The position numbers and the translations under genes were made by a program. The notes beneath the pieces were generated by a model. It made no database searches. It was not told where the DNA came from and saw nothing but the letters and a program-made list of their open reading frames with translations. From a virus: a stretch of DNA of 24,191 bases. The stretch covers positions 1 to 24,191 of IMG/VR virus record IMGVR_UViG_3300050010_000091; one strand, written 5' to 3'. Shown here one piece after another: positions 1 to 8,176 of the stretch (position 1 is the first letter of the stretch; every line of letters begins with the position of its first letter).

Positions 1-903
1 CTCTTCCATCGAGGCCCAAAGATTTGTCACGGGGTCTAGTGGCTTTCCACCGCCGAACCCACTCATCACATTGCCCGCTTCAGTGATCGGATTTTCAATG
101 GAATTGGCAATATCGCCTTGCGGCGCGGTCCCGCCAGCCATCACCTTATCGGAGATGCGCTGCCCGACGTTAGGAATTGCGTCCTCCAGCTTCATCGCTG
201 CGGAATGGCGGCTCAAGGCTGGGAGAATCCCCTCCTCATAAGCTCCCCGCGCCGGGTTAGCACCATACTTAAACGGCTTCGGGCCTCGTGCGCCGAGAAC
301 ACTGTTACCAAGTTCCAAGCCGCCCCGCCCTATCGCCTCAAGTGCGCTACTCGCCAAAGATGCCACCGGCTTCATCGACGCGCCGCCGAGTTCTCCAGTG
401 GCCCACATTCCGGTTCCGGTTCCGGCTCCATGCAGAATGGCTTTCGATGCGCCGCCAGTCTGGTAGTCATTTACGCCCTGCTCTACCAGCGGTTTAACGG
501 CAAAGTCACCAAGCGCACCTGTCAAACTCCCTGGATTGTCTGCAACCGCTTGACCGCCGCGCTGGAGAATCCCGCCGATAGACTTGATCGGATGCGAAAT
601 CAGCGGCAACACGTTTTCAGCCACGCCACGGGCAAAAGTATCGGCTCCGTTCCTCACTGGACTCTGCCACTCTTCCCGGCGTGGGTCTGGAGTGGTCAGG
701 TTGTCAAGCGTGCGCTGGAAGCTGTTGCGCGTGTCGCCGGTGGCTGGTTCTCCGGTAGGAGTGCGAGTGCCAGGATCGGTAGAAGGCGCAGGTGGGGGCT
801 GCGTTGACAGCGGCTTCCCCTCAGCATCGTACTCGACGCCCTGCGGAGTTGGGGGAAGCGGCTTGCCTTGCGCGTCGTACTCTACTGCTTGGGCGGCTGC
901 CAT
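1..903 (-). CDS. Putative internal virion/ejection protein, C-terminus cut by the window edge
   Basis: The frame is open from an ATG at 903 down to base 1, so 301 codons are visible and the C-terminus lies outside the window. A GGAGG motif sits 9 nt upstream of the ATG, and the gene overlaps the end of the preceding gene by 22 nt. The N-terminus carries a 16-residue tandem repeat (VEYDAQGKPL at residues 7-16, VEYDAEGKPL at 23-32), then a Pro/Thr-rich linker. From about residue 75 the protein is Gly/Ala-rich with predicted helical stretches and a GTGTGM run. No signal peptide or catalytic motif is visible. I do not recognise the family. Its place as the third protein after the GNAT-fold gene corresponds to the large ejection proteins of T7-like phages, which is inference from position only. 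A tail-fibre or membrane-active role is not excluded. Confidence 0.75.
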   Translation of the reverse strand, partial: MAAAQAVEYDAQGKPLPPTPQGVEYDAEGKPLSTQPPPAPSTDPGTRTPTGEPATGDTRNSFQRTLDNLTTPDPRREEWQSPVRNGADTFARGVAENVLPLISHPIKSIGGILQRGGQAVADNPGSLTGALGDFAVKPLVEQGVNDYQTGGASKAILHGAGTGTGMWATGELGGASMKPVASLASSALEAIGRGGLELGNSVLGARGPKPFKYGANPARGAYEEGILPALSRHSAAMKLEDAIPNVGQRISDKVMAGGTAPQGDIANSIENPITEAGNVMSGFGGGKPLDPVTNLWASMEE

Positions 904-2417
904 GATCCCTTACCTCCGTTCCCTTGAGGATTCCAGTTGTATCCATCCGGCACACCGGCGGGGCGCTGCGGCTGATTCCCGCCGCCCTGCTGGTTCCCTT
1001 CGTCGATTGCGTTCAGCGCCAGCCGCGCTTTCTGAGTGATCATGCGATGCTCTTTCGGGTCGTCTGTGTTGACCAGATCGCCAGCCGCCTGGTTCAGAAT
1101 CTCTTGCTTGGCGTTCAGCTTCTCGCCAACCGTTTTGACCAGCGCGCGAATCTGTTGCCGCTGGTCAGGTGTGATGCTGTTGGCCGTCTCCGGATTCAGC
1201 GACCACTTGTTGATGTTGGCCTTGAGGGTTTCCCAGTTGGAACGCCCGCCGACGACGCGCGCGATTTCCGCTTCGTTCATGCGCAATCCAGAACCTTGAC
1301 CACCCGCCATGACGGTAAGCAGTTCGGGGCCAACGAGCGCATCGGCTTGCGGCGATCCCTGATTGAGTGTGTCCTGCATCCTGCCCATGCGCATTGTCAG
1401 TTGCGAGATGGGATTGGTCAGTTTGTCCAGTTCCCCCTGGTTATACTGGAAGCTCTTATCGGCGCGCGCGTCCCCGCCTTTGTTGGCGGCTTCCTGCTTG
1501 ATGGTGATAGACTGCGCACCCTGACCCCGGCTAATGACATTGTTCATCGACCCAGCAAGCTGTGCGGCATCCGCAGACGGCATCCCGGCCTTGAATTGTC
1601 CGGTAGGTAGGTGATACTGAGAAGCGATCCTATCCCAAACGGCATTACGTGAATCGGCTTCATCTTGCGTTAAAGGCTTGGCTAGCATCGCCTGGAAATC
1701 CTGAGCGGTTCCGGTCGGATTGTCCTGCCGCCAAAGTTCAAAATCGGTCTTCGGCTTAGGATTTTTATACGATTCCGCTTGCGCCCCCTGCAACCCTTCC
1801 TCGCTGGCAGCCTTCGCTGGCATCTCCGATGTCTCTTCCGCAGTGTGCGCAGTTGTCGCTTGCTCTAACGGAACATCCGCCTGCGTTTTCGCGGTCGTGG
1901 CCTGCTTCTGCTCATTGCCGAGATCGGTAGCCGTCTGCTTCGTATTCTGGCCGAGCAGGAAGTTATGGTGCGCGGTCGTGCCGGGAATCTGGGAAGCTGG
2001 GCCGGGAAGCAGGTTGGACAAAAGATAGTCGCCAATTCCCGCCGCCGCTTTGAGTACCGGATGATCTTGAATCTGATGAACTCCGGTGCCCGTATTGAGC
2101 AATCGCGCGCGTTCGGAAATATCGCCCGTACTGGTGCCGAGCGGGGCTTTGACTTGCGGCTGAGGCGAACTCAAACCGATCGAAGGAACGGTGGACTCTT
2201 GCGATGGAGGAAGCAGTCTGTCGGTCGATGGCGGAGGACCGACCGGCTGCGCAGATTGACGCGCGGCGGCAAAGCCCGGATTAGGGGGAGCAAGTGTCGG
2301 CATGGCTGGCGCGGTAGCTTGCGAAGTTCCAGCATTGTGCGCCGATTGCAGCGCAGCCTTGGCACCGGGACTCAGGCCGTTGATTTCGTCGAGAAGTGGA
2401 TTCGTCAAGCCGCCCAT
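882..2417 (-). CDS. Putative internal virion protein, 511 aa, unknown family
   Basis: This is a complete 511-aa frame whose ATG (2415-2417) follows directly on the TAA of the upstream gene (TAAATG, no gap), with a G-rich stretch just before it. The first 110 residues are Pro/Ala/Ser-rich and probably disordered. Residues about 110-230 are Gln/Thr/Ala-rich and look helical. The middle and C-terminal part (about 230-470) is charged and helical, including SQLTMRMGRMQDTL. The end is a Gly/Gln/Pro/Asn tail finishing in SWQPPKQ. No enzyme motif is visible, including no lysozyme or transglycosylase signature. Position after the GNAT gene and a 185-aa Ala/Gly-rich gene suggests an ejection protein like those in T7 gp14-gp16 clusters; this rests on gene order, not on recognisable homology. 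Confidence 0.8.
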   Translation of the reverse strand: MGGLTNPLLDEINGLSPGAKAALQSAHNAGTSQATAPAMPTLAPPNPGFAAARQSAQPVGPPPSTDRLLPPSQESTVPSIGLSSPQPQVKAPLGTSTGDISERARLLNTGTGVHQIQDHPVLKAAAGIGDYLLSNLLPGPASQIPGTTAHHNFLLGQNTKQTATDLGNEQKQATTAKTQADVPLEQATTAHTAEETSEMPAKAASEEGLQGAQAESYKNPKPKTDFELWRQDNPTGTAQDFQAMLAKPLTQDEADSRNAVWDRIASQYHLPTGQFKAGMPSADAAQLAGSMNNVISRGQGAQSITIKQEAANKGGDARADKSFQYNQGELDKLTNPISQLTMRMGRMQDTLNQGSPQADALVGPELLTVMAGGQGSGLRMNEAEIARVVGGRSNWETLKANINKWSLNPETANSITPDQRQQIRALVKTVGEKLNAKQEILNQAAGDLVNTDDPKEHRMITQKARLALNAIDEGNQQGGGNQPQRPAGVPDGYNWNPQGNGGKGSWQPPKQ

Positions 2418-2975
2418 TTATCCGCCCCCCGTTGCGCCGGTAATCAGTGCGTTTATGCCTTGAGTGGCTAATCCCTGCCCTGTTTTGCGCCAGTAAGATT
2501 GAGGGGCTGCCTCCTCAAGTTTCAACGCCTCATCGCTCAAACCGAGCGCATTCTCGCCTTCGCCTAATTCTGTGCTTCCAACTTTGCTCAATTCGCCTTG
2601 AGCGGTCCTCTGATTGTTTTGTGCAAGATTGGCGCTATTGGTTTCCGTGCCGACCGCATTCTTCGATAGCCCCGCACCCGCACTCCGCACCGCATTACCG
2701 ATTGCCGAGCTTCCAGCGCCCGCGTTGCGCGTCCGGGCAGCGTAGAGGCCACCTTGCCCTACGGCAGCCGCTGTAGAGCCGCCAGCGGACTGCTGCGCCG
2801 CCGTGTTCTGTATGGCTTTTTGCGCCGGGGTGTATCCGGCGGGATGCGCGGCTTCGGCGGCAAGCGTAGGTTCCAATCCGCCGTAGACGTTCGCCGCATT
2901 CGCGGTTAGATTCTTCGAGAGGTTGGAGGCTGCTCCCTCGTTTGCGAATAGGTCTTTTTGTGCGCCGGTACTCAC
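2418..2975 (-). CDS. Small Ala/Gly/Asn-rich putative internal virion protein (T7 gp14-like position)
   Basis: I place the start at a GTG (2973-2975) that overlaps the stop of the upstream GNAT gene as GTGA, with AAAGGCGA a few bases before it. This gives 185 aa. An ATG at 3026 in the same frame would add 17 residues but would overlap the upstream gene by 55 nt without a better ribosome site. The protein begins STGAQKDLFANEGAASNL, is rich in Ala, Gly, Asn and Gln with almost no aromatic residues, and ends with a weakly hydrophobic Gly-rich tail (GINALITGATGGG). T7 gp14, an ejected core protein of about 196 aa with a hydrophobic C-terminal part, has the same place and size. The similarity is positional and compositional only. 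Confidence 0.75.
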   Translation of the reverse strand: MSTGAQKDLFANEGAASNLSKNLTANAANVYGGLEPTLAAEAAHPAGYTPAQKAIQNTAAQQSAGGSTAAAVGQGGLYAARTRNAGAGSSAIGNAVRSAGAGLSKNAVGTETNSANLAQNNQRTAQGELSKVGSTELGEGENALGLSDEALKLEEAAPQSYWRKTGQGLATQGINALITGATGGG

Positions 2976-3367
2976 TTTTCGCCTTTCGTGTCCAGGAGCC
3001 TGTACGTCGTCCCGAACGACTTCCATCCGAAATGGCGTTGCAGGTGCCGCCCATACGCTGCAAGATGAGGCGCAATGTCGATAATGGCCTCGTGAAACCC
3101 CTTCGCCCTAAGTGTATCCCTTAACTTCTCATGGAGCAAAGATAAACCCTTCAATTTCACCAGCGCATGAGTCGAACCGCCCGGAGCGCAGATCAAACCG
3201 ACCTCTGGGACCATCCTCGCCCCTGCCGCCATGAGTGGGAAACCTGCGGCATCCTCCACAACCCAGTAATCGGCCAGATCGTCCGGGAACGCATCGCCAT
3301 GATTCCCGCGCTCGTGAATCTCCTTGAGCACGGGCCAATCCTCGATCCTGAACGGGCGCACGTTCAT
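2972..3367 (-). CDS. GNAT-fold (acetyltransferase-like) protein in the virion gene cluster
   Basis: 131 aa, starting at an ATG that overlaps the preceding gene's stop as ATGA, with GAGG 6 nt upstream. The N-terminus MNVRPFRIEDWPVLKEIHER is the typical first strand and helix of GNAT proteins. The middle has the VVEDAAGFPLMAAGARMV strand pair, and the end (residues about 105-127, HLQRHFGWKSFGTTYRLL) matches the last helix and strand of the fold. The canonical acetyl-CoA P-loop Q/RxxGxG/A is not evident, so catalysis is uncertain. As far as I know, T7 gp13 and relatives fall in the acetyltransferase-like clan and occupy the same slot between the nozzle and the ejection proteins. A structural or assembly role is therefore as likely as an enzymatic one. 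Confidence 0.8.
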   Translation of the reverse strand: MNVRPFRIEDWPVLKEIHERGNHGDAFPDDLADYWVVEDAAGFPLMAAGARMVPEVGLICAPGGSTHALVKLKGLSLLHEKLRDTLRAKGFHEAIIDIAPHLAAYGRHLQRHFGWKSFGTTYRLLDTKGEK

Positions 3368-3903
3368 GAAGACCTCACTGGCGGCGTATTACCGCGATAA
3401 GGACCGCCAAATCCCGGCGGCTGCCCTGCCCTGGTTGTGCCCGCGCCCTGCGATGGCAAAAGCGCCGCTGTGCCACTTCCGCCCGTCACCGTCTTGGGGT
3501 AGCGCACCGCGGCGGTAGATGCTCCACTCGGGTAAGTGGCCCGCACCTGGTAATTGGCTTTCAGGTTGCCCACCGGCAGAATCCCGTTGCGCGATGCCCC
3601 CACATCGTATGTGTGCGTCACGCCGCCGGCCGTCGCGTCGATGCGGTAGCTGATGCCTTTGTAGAAGTCCGACTTGTGCGTGATTGCGAATTGCACGCCA
3701 GCCGGATGCGGGACGATGTGAAGCGCGTCGGGCTGCGTTGGCGCGGTTGGCGTTCCGGCGGCATTGCTGTTGGTCTGCTGCTCGATTGTCGAGACGCTAT
3801 TCTTGAGGTCCGTCACAAGTTCATGCAGCCGCGCCCCGAATTCAGGATGCCCGTCGAGCTTGAGGGAGCGCAGCCAGTCGAGATTGCGAATATTTACCGT
3901 CAT
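3364..3903 (-). CDS. Predicted virion protein with a fibronectin-III-like domain
   Basis: 179 aa; its ATG overlaps the stop of the 1291-aa gene as ATGA, and AGGAACGC with an earlier GGAGG precedes it. Residues 1-50 look helical (DWLRSLKL, then LHELVTDLKNSVSTIEQQ), possibly a short coiled coil. Residues about 60-140 look like an Fn3 or Ig-like beta sandwich: ALHIVPHPAGVQFAI, YKGISYRIDA, THTYDVG and NYQVRATYP resemble the strand pattern of Fn3 modules. The C-terminus is Gly/Pro/Thr-rich and probably flexible. Fn3-like modules are common on phage surfaces. Placement directly after the tail gene suggests a tail-associated accessory protein; the exact role is unknown. Confidence 0.75.
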   Translation of the reverse strand: MTVNIRNLDWLRSLKLDGHPEFGARLHELVTDLKNSVSTIEQQTNSNAAGTPTAPTQPDALHIVPHPAGVQFAITHKSDFYKGISYRIDATAGGVTHTYDVGASRNGILPVGNLKANYQVRATYPSGASTAAVRYPKTVTGGSGTAALLPSQGAGTTRAGQPPGFGGPYRGNTPPVRSS

Positions 3904-6900
3904 GCGTTCCTGCCTCCGATCAATAGGCGAGCATTCTTGATGAACGCGGAGAGCCGAGTCAGCTTGAAGCCGTTGTCAGTTCCCGTTACCGGCGAACTGG
4001 CAATCTGGATGAAAATCCTATTCCCGGTTACCGCACCGCCGCCAAACTCAATATCGAAGTTCGCGCTTCCGCTGCCGGAACGAGTCGTGCTCAGAGGCCA
4101 CAGGTTCGTGATCTTCTCAGGGAAATAGCTTGCCGTCACCTGCCCAGTATATTGCAGCGCCGCCATCAGGTACGCCAGAGAGATTCTCCCGCCTTTGAGT
4201 TGGAGTGCCTGCGCCTTCTCCGGGTCCAGGAACGCATAGGTCGTGTAGTACGGGAAAATCTGACCATAATCGTCGTCGGTGAATTTCGCCGGATTGAGCG
4301 TATAGATACTGCCAAACCCAGCCGCCGCGCCAAGTGTCTGACCGTTTCCTCCAAAGAACACGTTGCTCAACTGGCCAGCCGAACGGTACATGCGAGCCGC
4401 ACCGTTCATAGGGCGCAGCCAGTGCGTCCACTTGCGCGAATTGTCTGTGGCAATCAGCTTTCCGGCAAAGGACGGATGGAATGGCGGTGAGCTTGCGATG
4501 GCCTGCGAACTGCCCAGGTGCTCGTAATTCAGCACGTAGACCTGGTTGGGAGCGGTTGCGGAACCAATGGGAATGCCGAACATCAGCAAGCGCGCCACCG
4601 GATCATTGAGCGCCCAAACGGTTGCAGCCGCCGCCATGTTGATCTGCACAGCCGTATTCGAGCGCGTCGGTTCATTCCAATTCGGCTGGATTTCCTGACT
4701 GATCTTTTCAGGCAGACCACCGCCGTATATGATGGCCCCTACATCACTAGCCCATGCCATCCAATCGTCTCCGCCTGCCTCGCTGGAATCGTCCGCTTGC
4801 GAAGTGGTCAGGCAGAATGCCGAGAGCGCGCCGCAATTGCCCTGTACCGGCTCCACTTCCCATCCTGACGGCTCTGCTACCTTGCTTCCATTGGTGGAGT
4901 GCAGCTTGCCTCCTGGCGCTTGCGTGACAACGTGCAGCGTCCCGCGCACGATCCCCATGTCCATGATCTTCGCGGTATCGTCCGGCCCCCAGTCTCCTGT
5001 GTCTCCGTCCATGCCCTCGGGGTTGGTTACGTAGCTGGCGAAAGAACGATTGTCGAGATAAGGCGTCAGGACAGGGATAATGGAAAGCTCATCAATCCAT
5101 ATTTGACCAGCGCCGCCGCCGTTGTAGAGCGAAACCTGCAATTGAAGATTGGCCGGAATTGTCAGCGGAGTTTTCGCGGAGAACGTGACTTCCACCCAGC
5201 CGGTAAACGTGGCCTGCGTGGTGACAGGGAAGAAGCCATTTGCAATGAGGCCGGTTCCTGTGGACCAAAGAATAACTTCGACCCAACCGCTGCTTATAGG
5301 TCCACCCGTAATCTGAATCCATGCGCGGGCCTTGTATTGAGTGTTAGGTTGCAGAATCGGATTGCCGTATGCGTCCAGATACGCGCCCTGCTGGATCGTC
5401 ACTACGTTGAAATTATTGTTCTGGAATTGGCCTCCGGCGGGGCGGCTGGTCAGCGCCGTAATGTTGCCCGCGCCCGTCACCAATTGCCATCCCTGCGGGG
5501 CGCTGAGAGTAAAGTTCCCGGCAAAAGTAAACGGAGCATCAGCATCGAACCCCATGTTCAGGAAGTTATCGACCGTGTTCCGCTGGCCAAACGTCAATAG
5601 CCGGTCAAGGTATGTCCTGAATCCAAGCGCCCCTTCAACCACAATCTGCGAGGCGAGATTGTTGCCGGGTATGCTGATTCCAATGGCCGCATAGAGAGTA
5701 TTGTCTGAGAAGTCGAGTAGCGCCGTCGTGGTCGTATTGTCATTGATCTGCGTGGCTGTCGAGACAACTTGCCCCTCTAACTGCGCCGGAACGGGAATGT
5801 AGAAGAACGGCGGCAATTCTCCAGGAACGTCCGGTTGCGCTCCTGTGAAGGCAAGAATCCTTGCAATCACATTGGACGGTCCTTTAGGAATATTGCTCAC
5901 GCTCACATACTGCCCACCATTCAGAATGACCGTCATGGGCGGACTCGGTGCGGTGATGGCTCCCTGCCGCGTCAGGTAGAGAACCTGGCAAAGATGCAAT
6001 CCCGGCGCAGCCTGACCAAAAGGCGTAACGGTGCCCACAGCCGACGTGGACCCGTCCGGCCCCGGTTGATAGTAGTAGAAGTGGGTCGAGTCCACCACCT
6101 GCGTAACATAGAAGGTGCCCTCCCACGCGAATCCCACCGTGCCGCTTGTCCATGTGCCATCCGCATAAGTCACCGCGATGTAAAATGTGGTTGCGGTTGG
6201 GCAGGAATCAACCTCGAAATAGGTTGGCGTGGGCGTATTGTCCGGGATCGGCCACGACACGGAGAGCGTTCCTGTATTAGCCGTGGCATTGATAACGTCG
6301 GGGTCATTTGCCGTGATCGGAGTCTGAAAGTAGGAAATCTGATTCGGCGAGGGGACCGATTCTACCGTCACGCTGTTGCTGTTGAAGCTGAACGAAGTGC
6401 TGACCGTCGCAGTCGTTACCCCGGAAACTTGAAGCACGGCTCCCGGTTGCAGGTTGTGACTATTTGTCGTCGTTATTGTGGTTTTGCCAGCGGTCCACTG
6501 CGCCGCAGAGATTGTGGAAACAGTCGCCGGTTGCACGCCGACAAGAGAAATATCGATCCCTGGAATCAAACCATGCGGCTGTGTTGTGGTCACCAAGGCC
6601 AACCCCGGCGCGATTTCGTTGTTGATGACGATAGAGGACACAATCGCTACCGTGCGCGAACCGGAGAGCGTGTAGTAGATCTGAATCGTATAGGGACCAT
6701 TCAGAAAGTCTCGCACCGAATCCGCCGCGATGGAAATGGCGAATCCAAAGGTGGGATCATTGACCACGGTCGGCGTAAGAGACGCGCCCCATGTGTCAGC
6801 AGCGCCGCCATAGGAATTCTGGGTAACTGTGGTCGTGATAGCCGTTCCCGGCGTCTTGGCTGTGCCTACCTGTCCAGAACTATTCCAGAGCGCCACTTGA

Positions 6901-7775
6901 GCGACCGTGCCCGTTGTGGAGGATTGCGAGTTGATTCCGAAACTTACAGTTACACCTAAGATGATGGCAGTCGATGGAATCGAGAAACCCGGAACGGGTA
7001 CCGCGATAAACCCGGAGAGAGGAGATGTCCCCGGATTGAAATTCGATCTCCACTGACTGCCGACATACGACCATCCACCATAGGCCGTTTGTCCATATGG
7101 ACTGGGAGAAGTGATGGACTGGTTTACCGTGGTCGCATTCGAGTCCGGAACGTTGGCAATCTGCGCCTGGTACCCAACCTTCAATCCGTGGGGCGTAGCC
7201 GTTGCCGCTAACACCTGATCGTTGATGCGCGTGAGCGTATTGCCGGATGCGGCCATATTGACTGCTGGAAGGGCTACGCTGGTCACCGTGGGAGGCGTAG
7301 CGGGTCCATTCTGCGTTACCCTGTCCAGATACGTTCCGTCGTACTGTAGGGGCATCTCCTGCCCATGCAGGCCATCTGAGATAGCTATATACTCGCGCCC
7401 AAACTTGGTGATGGAGCGGCAGTAACTTCCCGGCGTGGATTGCAGCAACAGCGTCAATGTTCCCGGAGAAACACTCAAATCCTCGACCCACAACCGCCCA
7501 GCGGAATCGAGATAGAGATTCTTGATGTCCCCGGTGGGGGTAACAAAGCTCTTTCCGTAAACGCCGGTGGGAATCACGCCGCCAACCGCCGGAAACGTGA
7601 TTCCCGCTACTTTCTGGAATGCAGGCCGGGAGGCGAAGAAACCGGCCCCGTAGATGCCCTCTTGGTTATCTGGCGAGACGTTCTCCGGCAGCGCGTCCGG
7701 AGACACGTCCGTAACCCAGCTTCCGAAGACAGCCAGGGGGACGGGCACCGCGCCTGATGGGTTATAACGGCCCAC
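3900..7775 (-). CDS. Large tail protein, nozzle-like (T7 gp12 position) with Ig-like and jelly-roll insertions
   Basis: 1291 aa from a GTG start (7773-7775), with AGGGG 8-9 nt upstream and a 10-nt gap from the previous gene. Residues 25-150 have the typical opening of short-tail nozzle or tubular-B proteins: a gene-order-type header (LPENVSPDNQEG), an SRP motif (FFASRPAFQKV), then blade-like strands (NLYLDSAGRLWVEDL; EYIAISDG). Residues about 175-560 carry repeated beta modules with HGL/HNL signatures at 196, 401 and 440. Residues about 745-900 look like a carbohydrate-binding jelly roll (NTQYKARAWIQI; WVEVTFS; GQIWIDELSI). The last 390 residues return to propeller-like strands (DWMAWASDVGAIIYGG). 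T7 gp12 is about 794 aa, so this protein carries roughly 500 extra residues. It follows the adaptor candidate and precedes the GNAT gene, as gp12 does in T7. Confidence 0.75.
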   Translation of the reverse strand: MGRYNPSGAVPVPLAVFGSWVTDVSPDALPENVSPDNQEGIYGAGFFASRPAFQKVAGITFPAVGGVIPTGVYGKSFVTPTGDIKNLYLDSAGRLWVEDLSVSPGTLTLLLQSTPGSYCRSITKFGREYIAISDGLHGQEMPLQYDGTYLDRVTQNGPATPPTVTSVALPAVNMAASGNTLTRINDQVLAATATPHGLKVGYQAQIANVPDSNATTVNQSITSPSPYGQTAYGGWSYVGSQWRSNFNPGTSPLSGFIAVPVPGFSIPSTAIILGVTVSFGINSQSSTTGTVAQVALWNSSGQVGTAKTPGTAITTTVTQNSYGGAADTWGASLTPTVVNDPTFGFAISIAADSVRDFLNGPYTIQIYYTLSGSRTVAIVSSIVINNEIAPGLALVTTTQPHGLIPGIDISLVGVQPATVSTISAAQWTAGKTTITTTNSHNLQPGAVLQVSGVTTATVSTSFSFNSNSVTVESVPSPNQISYFQTPITANDPDVINATANTGTLSVSWPIPDNTPTPTYFEVDSCPTATTFYIAVTYADGTWTSGTVGFAWEGTFYVTQVVDSTHFYYYQPGPDGSTSAVGTVTPFGQAAPGLHLCQVLYLTRQGAITAPSPPMTVILNGGQYVSVSNIPKGPSNVIARILAFTGAQPDVPGELPPFFYIPVPAQLEGQVVSTATQINDNTTTTALLDFSDNTLYAAIGISIPGNNLASQIVVEGALGFRTYLDRLLTFGQRNTVDNFLNMGFDADAPFTFAGNFTLSAPQGWQLVTGAGNITALTSRPAGGQFQNNNFNVVTIQQGAYLDAYGNPILQPNTQYKARAWIQITGGPISSGWVEVILWSTGTGLIANGFFPVTTQATFTGWVEVTFSAKTPLTIPANLQLQVSLYNGGGAGQIWIDELSIIPVLTPYLDNRSFASYVTNPEGMDGDTGDWGPDDTAKIMDMGIVRGTLHVVTQAPGGKLHSTNGSKVAEPSGWEVEPVQGNCGALSAFCLTTSQADDSSEAGGDDWMAWASDVGAIIYGGGLPEKISQEIQPNWNEPTRSNTAVQINMAAAATVWALNDPVARLLMFGIPIGSATAPNQVYVLNYEHLGSSQAIASSPPFHPSFAGKLIATDNSRKWTHWLRPMNGAARMYRSAGQLSNVFFGGNGQTLGAAAGFGSIYTLNPAKFTDDDYGQIFPYYTTYAFLDPEKAQALQLKGGRISLAYLMAALQYTGQVTASYFPEKITNLWPLSTTRSGSGSANFDIEFGGGAVTGNRIFIQIASSPVTGTDNGFKLTRLSAFIKNARLLIGGRNA

Positions 7776-7785
7776 TGGTCAACCC

Positions 7786-8166
7786 CTAGACAAATGCCGG
7801 GAACCACGCCTCGCCATAAAGCACGACGCCGAGCAAAGCGTTGCTGTAGGCCGAACCTTGCGTGTATTCCGAGGCTACTCCGCTCATGATGTTGATGACC
7901 CCATTGGTCTGATTCGTTCCAGGGCAGAATGTCCAGATATAGCCGGTCGTAGCCGTTCCCGCCGGCGGCGCTTCGTAAAGGTCAATGTGGACCGGAACCG
8001 ATTTGCTCTGAATGCCGTAAACGGTCGAAAGGTTCACAGTATCGCCATGGGTTGCCGCGCCGCCGTAGTTGCCGGTGAGCACAAACTTGAGGCGAACGAT
8101 CTGATATTGCTGACTTGCATCGTTTTGTCCAAGAAACGTTTTGACGACTGAAACTGCGATTGCCAT
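7786..8166 (-). CDS. Small beta-rich virion protein, unknown family
   Basis: I choose the ATG at 8164-8166 because AAGGAGAG lies 5 nt upstream. The longer frame to 8217 would overlap the preceding gene and lacks a ribosome site. This gives 126 aa beginning MAIAVSVVKTFLGQNDAS. The sequence alternates hydrophobic and polar residues through most of its length (QIVRLKFVLTGNY, VPVHIDLYEAP, GYIWTFCPG, NALLGVVLYGEAWFPAFV), which suggests an all-beta fold. There is no signal peptide or enzyme motif. It lies between the adaptor candidate and the nozzle-like gene, so it may be a connector, head-completion or decoration protein. I do not recognise the family. Confidence 0.8.
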   Translation of the reverse strand: MAIAVSVVKTFLGQNDASQQYQIVRLKFVLTGNYGGAATHGDTVNLSTVYGIQSKSVPVHIDLYEAPPAGTATTGYIWTFCPGTNQTNGVINIMSGVASEYTQGSAYSNALLGVVLYGEAWFPAFV

Positions 8167-8176
8167 GATGCTCTCC

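Noticed and set aside
118-1039. Two overlapping plus-strand frames at the left edge
   Set aside because: They oppose a minus-strand gene that has a good ribosome site, a repeat structure and a frame open to the window edge.
924-1610. A 228-codon plus-strand frame, and similar frames at 3613-4128, 4899-5600, 8141-8719, 12534-13274 and 13358-13879
   Set aside because: All are antisense to well-supported minus-strand genes and have no start signals or family resemblance.
5835-6959. A 374-codon plus-strand open frame
   Set aside because: It lies entirely antisense to the 1291-aa tail gene, has an Arg/Cys-rich shadow composition, no ribosome site and no recognisable domain.
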